Of a DNA stretch of 64,000 nt, positions 44,075 to 51,754 are shown one piece after another. The DNA comes from Pseudoalteromonas haloplanktis ATCC 14393 (GTDB lineage: Bacteria > Pseudomonadota > Gammaproteobacteria > Enterobacterales > Alteromonadaceae): contig NZ_AHCA01000001.1 in assembly GCF_000238355.1 (NCBI RefSeq), forward strand, positions 744,001-808,000, written 5' to 3'. Numbering within the stretch: position 1 is the stretch's first letter; the number at the start of each line of letters is the position of its first letter. The notes beneath the pieces are model-generated. The model saw only the letters and a list, made by a program, of their open reading frames with translations, was not told the origin of the DNA and ran no database searches. Made by a program: the position numbers and the translations under genes.

Positions 44075-47000
44075 ATGTTTAACAAAACTAAAATTGCCGT
44101 AGTCGTTACGAGCGCACTTTATGCTGCCTCAGCTGCAACTGCGAGTGATGTTAATAACAATAATGAGCAGTGGGCAGCCCCTACAAGTCAAACTGAAATT
44201 AAAGCGCAACCTGAATTAAACTGGCCAAATAAACTCAATCAACAAGTAAAAAAACAAAACACGATTTTTAAAGCCGAAAAAGATATCACAGGAACACATA
44301 CCTATATAGTACAATTGGAAGACGCCCCTATCACCTCTTATGACGGTGGTATAGCAGGTCATACAGCGACTAAAAGCCTTGTACAAGCAGCCCGCTCTTC
44401 AAATCGCCCACTGGACTTAAATCAAACAGCGCTGGCTCAATACCAAACCTATTTACAACAGCAACAAACAACTGTGCTTAATAACGCGCAAAAGCTACAA
44501 GGTTTAAGTGTTCAATCTGAGCGCTCTTTTACCGTGGCACTCAATGGTTTTACAACTCGAATGACCCAAGAGCAAGCACAGCAGCTTGCTAAAGTTCCTG
44601 GCGTAAAACATATTAAGCGCTCAGAACTAAAACAGTTACAAACGTTTAATACGATTGAAGAAACAGGTGCACATGACGTATGGGCTATGCCAGCATCTGG
44701 CACAGGTAAAAACTTAGGTGAAGGAATAGTTGTAGGTATCATTGACACAGGTATTAACACCGATCACCCTTCATTTGCTGCCGTTGGAGGTGACGGTTAT
44801 CAGCACATCAATCCGCTCGGTGCTGACAATTATTTAGGGGACTGCCAAGCTAACGCTTCGTTATGTAATAGCAAGCTCATTGGCGTATACTCTTACCCTG
44901 AAATCACCTCAACTTACTCAGATCCAGTTTATGAAGAGTCTCGTCCAGAAAATGGGGAGGATTACCATAGTCATGGTTCACACGTTGCAGGTACTTCAGC
45001 AGGTAATATTCTATATAACCAAAAATACTTGCTCACGGAAGCTGTAACACAAAGTAATGGTATTCCAACTAATTTAGAATTTGAGCAAGTGTCTGGAATG
45101 GCTCCACACGCTAACCTAATTTCCTACCAAGCATGTTTTGCTGGTAGTGCGGGTGATCCATACTCTGGTTGTCCTGAAACTGCAATCATATCTGCCATTG
45201 AGCAAGCAGCAATAGATAATGTAGATGTGATCAACTTTTCAATTGGTGGTCTAGAGCAAGACCCGTGGACAGATCCAATCGAGCAAGCTTTTTTTAACGC
45301 TGCAAAGAGCGGGATATTCATTGCAGCAGCAGCTGGTAACAACGGCCCTGAAATAATGAGTGCTGATCACTCTTCTCCTTGGTTAACGACTGTAGCAGCA
45401 AGTACACCTAGTAGCCGTATAGCTTATGCTGATAAATCTTTAACCAACATGACAGGTGGAGATACGGCTGCTCCATCTGATATTAGCGGACGTTCAATCA
45501 CCTTTGATGAGTTAACAGGATTAGTCGTTAATGCTGCTGACTTTGACAATCCAAATGAAACAATTAAGCCTTGGGTCGCTAACTGTGATAAAGAATACCC
45601 AGAAGGTACATTTGATTTTCCTGATGATCCAGCCACTCCAGAGATTGACGAGTCTGAGCAAGCTGTAATTGTAGTCTGTAAACGTAGCTCTAATCCATTG
45701 TATTACAAAGGTGTTAACGTTGCTAAAGGGGGAGCTGAAGGATTAATAATCTATAATCAATCAAGTTTTTATGACTCCGCAGCTTTACCAGATGTCCCGC
45801 ACCCAATCCCGGCGATACACATCAAAAACACAGACGCCCAAGACATACTTACTTGGCTCTCAACAGGTGATAGTCATATTGCCACTATCACACCAACGGC
45901 TGCAGAAATCGAAGACGTTGATGGCCATAACCTTGCTTATTTTTCAAGCCAAGGGCCTTCATACTTTGGCCTAAACACCTTATTTGTCGACATTGCCGCA
46001 CCAGGAGTCGATATCTACGCGCCTGGTTCAACCGATCAACCCTTCACTGCGAACCCTGGGACTGCCGAATGGATGATGATGTCAGGTACTTCAATGGCAA
46101 GCCCGCATGTTGCAGGTGCCGCAGCGCTATTAAAGCAGTCTCACCCAGATTGGTCACCACTTGAAATCCAATCAGCATTATTAATGACTGCCAGCAATGA
46201 TCTGTATTCGTCTAAATTCTTAGCTAGTTTTGAGTCGAGTGGCTATAACTCATCAATGGGTGAATCTGGTGCAGGTAGAATGCATGTTGATCTTGCTGAT
46301 AAAGTGGGCCTTGTGCTTGATGAAAGCATGGAAAACATGAAAGAAGCTAATCCAAATCTAGGCGGCTTTGTTGAAAACTTAAATACGGCTTATATGGTTA
46401 ACACTGACTGTGTTGATGAATGTAAGTGGATACGTACTTTTAAAGCTACTGAAGATGGTAGCTGGGCAGTAACAACTGACGCCTTTACTGATGGATTTGA
46501 AATAGAGGTTACGCCAAGCGAATTTACCGTTAAAAAGGGAGAAACCGTTTCTCTAATAGTAACGGCAAAAACTATTCGCGCACCAGGTATCACAGGCCAA
46601 GTTGATTATATCGGTAATCAAGGGCAGCTTGTACTTACGCCAGAAAAGGCTGAATCACCAAAACTTGAATTACCTGTTTGGACTTACAATGGCGATACGG
46701 GTCTTCCTGACTTTGTCACGATTGAAGCACATCGTACATCAGGTGTAGAAACAATTGGCCCTATGATAACAGGTGATATAACTGATTTTGCAAGCAAGAG
46801 TTATGGTTTTCAAAAAGCTGATATCGCTACAAAAGTTTTACAAAAAGATTCAACTGAAAATGATCCGTTTGATAATCTAGATGAAGTATTAGTTACATTC
46901 AGTACAGTACCAGAGAATACGCCGCTTATCATTTCCCAAATAATTGGTGATGATACTCAACGTAAACTTATTTTTATGGGACAAGACAGTAATGGTGATG

Positions 47001-49411
47001 GCATTCCTTCATGGGATGAAATACTTTGTATGTCCACAGCTTACACTGTAACAAACACCTGTGCGATCCACGATCCAGAGGAAGGTCAATATTGGACATT
47101 AGTCTCGAATGTGTATAATTCTGATCCTCGTGAAGTGAGCGTTGCTAGTGCCGTTTTAAGCACTGATGCAGGTAACATCACAGTAAGTGCGCCAGAGAAA
47201 GTATCAGGTTATCAAGATTACACCATAGACGTTGGTTACAGCATTCCAGAGATGGAAATAGGCGAAATCTACTTTGGCGGCATAGATATTGGCTCAAACC
47301 CTAGTGACATAGGAAATGTTGGCTTTATCCCATTAATCTTGTCGCAAATTGACGAAGATGTCAGCTTCACAGCCAGTAAAAATAAAGCAAAAGTGGGTGA
47401 TATCGTTGATTTCAATGTTAAAGTGATTGCCAATAATACTGAACATGCTCGAAACTTTGCACTTGATCTAGCGCTACCACAAGGTATTGAGTTAATAGCA
47501 GAATCAGTAATTGCATCACATTCAACACCAGGTGAAGTGCTAGTAAATGATCAAACATGGCATGTAGAAGGAACGCAAGAATCAACCAAAGATGTTGACC
47601 GTAACTATAAAATTACCACCAATATCACAGATGAAATGTGTTCTTTACGTGTGGCAGGGTCACCGACTCCAGGCTATCTAGATCTACGTCAATATGGCTG
47701 GCGTACACTTGTAGAAGTTGAAGGTACGTACTCAAACAGCTTTGAATTTTCATTACAGGAACTAATGAATACAGAGCAAGATGTCAGCTTCCCGTTCTTT
47801 AACCTTGAGAACTATACATCATTAAAAATAAGCCCTGCAGGCGCTATCTATTGGAGCTCTCGTCGTCTGCCATCAGCGCATACACCGTTTCCTACAGGCT
47901 CAAGTATTCCTACACCGGAACACATGATTGCACCATACTGGGTTGGCGATAACACATTAACTCGTTTTGATGCTCTATCAGGCCAATATGACCTCAATGC
48001 AGGTGTTACACCTAGTTATACCAGTGATCGTGAGTGGCTAGTACTTGAATGGGATAATGTAGAGCGCCGTAATACTGATGGCCAATCTGTCGACTTTGAA
48101 GTGTTCTTACGTACCAACATCAATTATGAGCCTGGCGAATACGAAATGATGTTTGCCTACGACAACCTTAGCATGGCAGATGAAAAAGGCAGTATCGGCT
48201 TTAAGTCATACGCAGGGCGCACTGTCATTAACGGTTCACCTGTTGAGCATTACTACGGTGACGGTATTGCATTTAATGATTTAACAGACGTATTAAATGA
48301 CGAACTCGTAGTATGTATGGATTATACAGGTCCTGAAGAGTCACAATTCAATGTAGCATTCCAAGGATATGTCACTCAAGCTGCTGCAGGTCAAACAACC
48401 ACTATAGAACTCAAAAATGGTCTAGAGGGTGCTGAACAAGAAACCTTAACAGTGGAACTAGAAGTAGCTGGTAATATTGAACTGCTACCAGTTGCCGATA
48501 TGGAAACTGATGCAGGCCAACCAGTCAGCTTTACTGTAAATTACACAGACAAAAATAAAGTAAGCAACCTAATAGAGATTGAAGGTGATCACATTACTTA
48601 TGAGGTCTCTGGTAATGAAACTGGCAGTACAGTGACTATCACTCCAGATATTGGGGCGGTAGGCGAACTTGATCTTATTCTGCATGTACGTGATAGCGTT
48701 TCTACAGGCGATGTAGCAAGCCAGCCATTCGTACTTTCAGTGAATAAGGTAAACACAGCTCCTACCGTAATAGTTCAAGCTGAAAACTCGTTCTTAGGTG
48801 AAGTTGTAATCCTTGATGCAAGCAAATCAACCGATACCCATGATGAATTAAGCTTCAGCTGGACACAGGTTTCTGGTCCGAGTGTAACCTTAAGTAATTC
48901 TGATCAAGCAATAGCAAATTTCAGTGCAACGGAACTAGGTGAATATGTATTCAATGTAACCGTAACTGATGGCACCTTTACCGTTGCCAAAGAGCTAAAA
49001 CTCACCGTTGTTGAAAAAGAGCAGCCACCGGTTGAGATCGAAAATACAGCACCTGTGATCATCGCTAAAGGAACCAACACCACTGTTGGTAACTTTGTGA
49101 CGCTCGATGCAAGTCAATCAAAAGATGCTGAATCTGATGAACTAACTTACAACTGGGAACAAACAACAGGCAATACTGTAACGCTTGCGAATAGCAATAC
49201 AGCAATCGCCACATTTAATGCGACACAAGCTGGTGAGTATCAATTTATCGTCACTGTCAGTGATGGTGAGTTACAAAGCCAACAAAGTGTCACTGTAATG
49301 GTGGATGAAGCCGTTGAACCTGAAGAAGACAAAGATTCAGGCTCAAGCTCTGGTTTGCTACTTATGTTACTGGCCATTCCAGCCGTACTACGTCGTAAAT
49401 TTAACAAGTAA
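44075..49411 (+). CDS. Large secreted subtilisin-like serine protease (S8) with PA and PKD-like domains
   Basis: 1778 residues from the ATG at 44075 (GGAG 6 bases upstream), not the TTG at 44033. In order: signal peptide (to about 24), inhibitor I9 propeptide (about 75-195), S8 catalytic domain with Asp224 (IIDTGI), His300 (SHGSHVAG) and Ser673 (SGTSMASPHVAG), a PA domain inserted before the serine, strand-rich Fn3-like domains, and two PKD/REJ-like Ig units near the end ('LDASKSTDTHDELSFSWTQ' and LDASQSKDAESDELTYNWEQ). The C-terminus (SGSSSGLLLMLLAIPAVLRRK) is an acidic/Ser linker, a hydrophobic helix and a basic end, like GlyGly-CTERM sorting tails processed by rhombosortase. It probably degrades environmental protein at the cell surface. 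Confidence 0.93.
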   Translation: MFNKTKIAVVVTSALYAASAATASDVNNNNEQWAAPTSQTEIKAQPELNWPNKLNQQVKKQNTIFKAEKDITGTHTYIVQLEDAPITSYDGGIAGHTATKSLVQAARSSNRPLDLNQTALAQYQTYLQQQQTTVLNNAQKLQGLSVQSERSFTVALNGFTTRMTQEQAQQLAKVPGVKHIKRSELKQLQTFNTIEETGAHDVWAMPASGTGKNLGEGIVVGIIDTGINTDHPSFAAVGGDGYQHINPLGADNYLGDCQANASLCNSKLIGVYSYPEITSTYSDPVYEESRPENGEDYHSHGSHVAGTSAGNILYNQKYLLTEAVTQSNGIPTNLEFEQVSGMAPHANLISYQACFAGSAGDPYSGCPETAIISAIEQAAIDNVDVINFSIGGLEQDPWTDPIEQAFFNAAKSGIFIAAAAGNNGPEIMSADHSSPWLTTVAASTPSSRIAYADKSLTNMTGGDTAAPSDISGRSITFDELTGLVVNAADFDNPNETIKPWVANCDKEYPEGTFDFPDDPATPEIDESEQAVIVVCKRSSNPLYYKGVNVAKGGAEGLIIYNQSSFYDSAALPDVPHPIPAIHIKNTDAQDILTWLSTGDSHIATITPTAAEIEDVDGHNLAYFSSQGPSYFGLNTLFVDIAAPGVDIYAPGSTDQPFTANPGTAEWMMMSGTSMASPHVAGAAALLKQSHPDWSPLEIQSALLMTASNDLYSSKFLASFESSGYNSSMGESGAGRMHVDLADKVGLVLDESMENMKEANPNLGGFVENLNTAYMVNTDCVDECKWIRTFKATEDGSWAVTTDAFTDGFEIEVTPSEFTVKKGETVSLIVTAKTIRAPGITGQVDYIGNQGQLVLTPEKAESPKLELPVWTYNGDTGLPDFVTIEAHRTSGVETIGPMITGDITDFASKSYGFQKADIATKVLQKDSTENDPFDNLDEVLVTFSTVPENTPLIISQIIGDDTQRKLIFMGQDSNGDGIPSWDEILCMSTAYTVTNTCAIHDPEEGQYWTLVSNVYNSDPREVSVASAVLSTDAGNITVSAPEKVSGYQDYTIDVGYSIPEMEIGEIYFGGIDIGSNPSDIGNVGFIPLILSQIDEDVSFTASKNKAKVGDIVDFNVKVIANNTEHARNFALDLALPQGIELIAESVIASHSTPGEVLVNDQTWHVEGTQESTKDVDRNYKITTNITDEMCSLRVAGSPTPGYLDLRQYGWRTLVEVEGTYSNSFEFSLQELMNTEQDVSFPFFNLENYTSLKISPAGAIYWSSRRLPSAHTPFPTGSSIPTPEHMIAPYWVGDNTLTRFDALSGQYDLNAGVTPSYTSDREWLVLEWDNVERRNTDGQSVDFEVFLRTNINYEPGEYEMMFAYDNLSMADEKGSIGFKSYAGRTVINGSPVEHYYGDGIAFNDLTDVLNDELVVCMDYTGPEESQFNVAFQGYVTQAAAGQTTTIELKNGLEGAEQETLTVELEVAGNIELLPVADMETDAGQPVSFTVNYTDKNKVSNLIEIEGDHITYEVSGNETGSTVTITPDIGAVGELDLILHVRDSVSTGDVASQPFVLSVNKVNTAPTVIVQAENSFLGEVVILDASKSTDTHDELSFSWTQVSGPSVTLSNSDQAIANFSATELGEYVFNVTVTDGTFTVAKELKLTVVEKEQPPVEIENTAPVIIAKGTNTTVGNFVTLDASQSKDAESDELTYNWEQTTGNTVTLANSNTAIATFNATQAGEYQFIVTVSDGELQSQQSVTVMVDEAVEPEEDKDSGSSSGLLLMLLAIPAVLRRKFNK

Positions 49412-49420
49412 GCTTATCAA

Positions 49421-49445
49421 CTGCGCTGTGATTGTAGCAGCGCAG
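49421..49445 (+). other. GC-rich hairpin after the protease gene
   Basis: An 8-bp perfect stem (49421-49428 and 49438-49445) with a 9-base loop begins 10 bases after the protease stop and has no T tract. It is probably the first part of the 3' end structure, before the true terminator at 49478. Confidence 0.5.
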
Positions 49446-49477
49446 TCAATTAAGTATTTAATAATTTAGTTGTCACC

Positions 49478-49512
49478 AATGCCAGTGCGTTATGTCGCTG
49501 GCATTTTTATTT
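49478..49512. terminator. Rho-independent terminator between protease and DUF1287 remnant
   Basis: An 8-bp perfect stem (49478-49485 and 49498-49505) with a 12-base loop overlaps a T run at 49504-49508. It lies between convergent genes. Confidence 0.8.
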
Positions 49513-49531
49513 GTACACTATTCTAAAGACC

Positions 49532-49801
49532 CTACTGCATACAGAAAATGATCCGTTCCTCTTGTACTAACTGTTGTAAATCAATGCCAAGTGCTCGGTA
49601 ACTTCGAATAATGACATCGGTGCAAACGCCAATATTCGCAGGTACGTCACCGTTTGGATAAGCAATGCGATGATAACTTCCATCGTAACGTACGTTTTGA
49701 GTTGTTCTATCATTTGCCGCATTTACCAATCCAAAAGTAAATGCATTGCTATAACTAAAAGCAGAAAACAATAACAGCAAAAACCAAAGTACATAAGTCA
49801 T
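49532..49801 (-). pseudogene. Truncated DUF1287 gene
   Basis: The product has a signal peptide and then 'VRYDGSYHRIAYPNGDVPANIGVCTDVIIRSYRALGIDLQQLVQE', which is the start of a DUF1287 protein. Full members have about 200 residues and continue with 'HEDM' and a conserved Asn-rich/His part. Here the frame goes to RIIFCMQ and stops at about 89 residues, and the missing part is not found in the 120 bases that follow. A deletion at the 3' end is the simplest explanation. The ATG at 49801 is preferred to 49807 because the AAGGA site abuts the latter. It is the last frame in the ECF sigma factor operon. Confidence 0.75.
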
Positions 49802-49851
49802 AGTCATTCCTTGTAAATTCTAACGTTCTTTAAACTTCAATAGCTATACAG

Positions 49852-50694
49852 TCATGACTGCTTATTCTCATCCAATATATTCATTAGTCGCTTTAACTCT
49901 CGAAGCACCAGCATAGGTTCATCATTTTGAATGTAATGACCGCTTTTTTCTGTTAATACACTGCGCCCTTGGGGGAACTCAGCTGCCCAACTCTGCCACA
50001 TCTCCCCCCACATCAATCGGCCCTTGTCTGTAAAAAACAAATTACTCGGTTCAGCCACTTTGCGTACTGACGCAATAACGGTGACAGGTATATCTTTAAT
50101 CTGCGGATAATCTGGTAATGGCCGTTTACTCCAAAAATCTAAATATTGATTCGACATTCCATTAGCCATATCACTTAGTTTTATTTGCGCGATTTCTTTA
50201 TTTCCCTGTTCTAAGTTTATAGCACGTAATATGTCTACATCATGCTCTGAAGACGGATCGAGCATAAGTAAAGCATTTAGTTGCTGCGGGTATTTGGCGG
50301 CAAAATCTCGCGCGACACTCCCCCCATAAGAATGCGCAACAAGTATTACTGGTTTTGAAATGTCCAACGCCAACAAAAACTCACTAAGATGATCAGCATA
50401 ATCCATTGACGTAAAATGGCGTTTAATTGCGGTTGAGTTACCATTACCAACACGCGAGTAGCGAATCACTTTCGTATGCTTCGCTATGCTGTTAAAAACT
50501 GGATCCCAGTCACCTAAACCTGCACTCCCTCCAGCCTCAAGCAATACAACTTGATTGCCAGCTCCAGCAACTTCATATTCCAAGTCAAAGCCATCTACCT
50601 TCACAAATGCGGCTTTAGCATTTGCAGCAAACAATAAAAATAGAGTGAGTAGCAAAAAGCTATTAGTATTAACACTTAAAGATCTTAACTGCAT
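49852..50694 (-). CDS. Exported alpha/beta hydrolase of the ECF sigma operon
   Basis: 280 residues with a signal peptide to about residue 28 (AKA/AF). The alpha/beta hydrolase features are AHSYGG with nucleophile Ser122, the oxyanion region LEAGGSAG, and the catalytic His in EKSGHYIQNDEP. The substrate is unknown. It follows the DUF6768 gene by 24 bases, with AAGGA before the ATG. Its expression is probably set by the ECF sigma factor or growth signals acting on the operon. Confidence 0.88.
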   Translation of the reverse strand: MQLRSLSVNTNSFLLLTLFLLFAANAKAAFVKVDGFDLEYEVAGAGNQVVLLEAGGSAGLGDWDPVFNSIAKHTKVIRYSRVGNGNSTAIKRHFTSMDYADHLSEFLLALDISKPVILVAHSYGGSVARDFAAKYPQQLNALLMLDPSSEHDVDILRAINLEQGNKEIAQIKLSDMANGMSNQYLDFWSKRPLPDYPQIKDIPVTVIASVRKVAEPSNLFFTDKGRLMWGEMWQSWAAEFPQGRSVLTEKSGHYIQNDEPMLVLRELKRLMNILDENKQS

Positions 50695-50718
50695 TGTATT
50701 TTCCTTTTACATTTCAAT

Positions 50719-51099
50719 TTAGGTTTGGCTATTTGAAGCAAAATGCTCACTGAGCATCTCCTTTATTTCAAGTTCACTTCGCTTAATCTCTTTTATAATT
50801 GATTGTCGATTCATTTCCATAAACAGCCAAAGTTTAACTGCAATTTGCATCATTAAACTACTCACAAAACACACAGCCCAAAGTAATTGCTGATCGGAAT
50901 TAAAAAATTGATACGCTGATATTATAAAGGCAGCTGTGAGTATAAAAGCTAGCATCGTACCTAAAATAGTCCAGCGGCGCATGCTTCCCTGATATATGCC
51001 ACTAAGTTGCTTAAATAAGCCAGAATCAGACTCTAGCACTGACTCTAAATTGTGTTGCTCCGCCTGTAAACTTTGTTTAATTTTCTCATCTAAATTCAT
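50719..51099 (-). CDS. DUF6768-like membrane protein, partner of the ECF sigma factor
   Basis: 126 residues from the ATG at 51099 (GGAG 6 bases upstream) instead of 51111. A soluble N-terminal part (about 1-38) is followed by two membrane helices (about 45-65 and 73-95) and a charged C-terminus 'EMNRQSIIKEIKRSELEIKEML', the DUF6768 pattern. It lies 12 bases after the sigma gene. Membrane proteins in this place are often anti-sigma factors; that role is inference, as no zinc or classical anti-sigma motif is seen. Confidence 0.72.
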   Translation of the reverse strand: MNLDEKIKQSLQAEQHNLESVLESDSGLFKQLSGIYQGSMRRWTILGTMLAFILTAAFIISAYQFFNSDQQLLWAVCFVSSLMMQIAVKLWLFMEMNRQSIIKEIKRSELEIKEMLSEHFASNSQT

Positions 51100-51111
51100 T
51101 ATTCTCTCCAA

Positions 51112-51630
51112 TTATTCATTTAAGCCTATTGCCAATTGTGCTCTTGCTCTATGTAAGCGTGATTTCACTGTACCAACCGCTACATCCGTTATTAAAGCAA
51201 TGTCACTAATTGACATTTGCTCAAGATAAAACAAATAAACACTGTGCCGCTCAGTATCCGGCAGGCTATTTATTAACTTTACTAAATCTATAGATTGCTC
51301 ATTACTGCTCGTCATATCTCTTGCTTGTTCGTGTTTGTCAGGCTGAAAACGCTCCAAATGCCTATTTTTACGGGTTGTATCTATAAACTTGTGATACACC
51401 ACCCTAAATAACCATGCTTTAAATACACTTGGTTCTTTTAGTTTACGAATATCTTTTGCCACCACAGACCACGCTTCTTGCGTAATATCTTTGGCTAAAT
51501 CCGTCTGCTTACATAACTTCATCGCAAAGAGAAAGCTGGGTTGATATAAATGCCTGCATAGCAAATTAAATGCAGACTTATCTCCTTGCTGTGCACTAAT
51601 TACAGTTAATGTTATTTGCGTCGAATTCAT
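51112..51630 (-). CDS. ECF-type RNA polymerase sigma factor
   Basis: 172 residues from the ATG at 51630 (TAGGGA nearby); the longer frame would start in the M16 gene's terminator. Region 2 (about 18-85) includes 'TDLAKDITQEAWSVVAKDIRKL' and 'FKAWLFRVVYHKFID'. Region 4 (about 115-165) has 'LPDTERHSVYLFYLEQMSISDIALI' and 'VAVGTVKSRLHRAR'. It is the first gene of a minus-strand operon with the DUF6768 protein, a hydrolase and the DUF1287 remnant. No ECF-type promoter can be named with confidence upstream. Confidence 0.93.
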   Translation of the reverse strand: MNSTQITLTVISAQQGDKSAFNLLCRHLYQPSFLFAMKLCKQTDLAKDITQEAWSVVAKDIRKLKEPSVFKAWLFRVVYHKFIDTTRKNRHLERFQPDKHEQARDMTSSNEQSIDLVKLINSLPDTERHSVYLFYLEQMSISDIALITDVAVGTVKSRLHRARAQLAIGLNE

Positions 51631-51694
51631 GTATTTCCCTAAGTTCTTTTCTACAAGACGGTTTAGCTGAGCAAAAGGTTCGCAATTATTTTTT

Positions 51695-51725
51695 TCATAA
51701 AAAAGCCCAAGCAATTGCTTGGGCT
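51695..51725 (-). terminator. Terminator of the M16 peptidase gene
   Basis: A perfect 22-base palindrome (51704-51725) is followed on the minus strand by six T residues. It lies 30 bases after the M16 peptidase stop and separates it from the sigma factor gene on the same strand. Confidence 0.88.
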
Positions 51726-51754
51726 CATTATAAATTTACGCTTAAAGCACTTCG

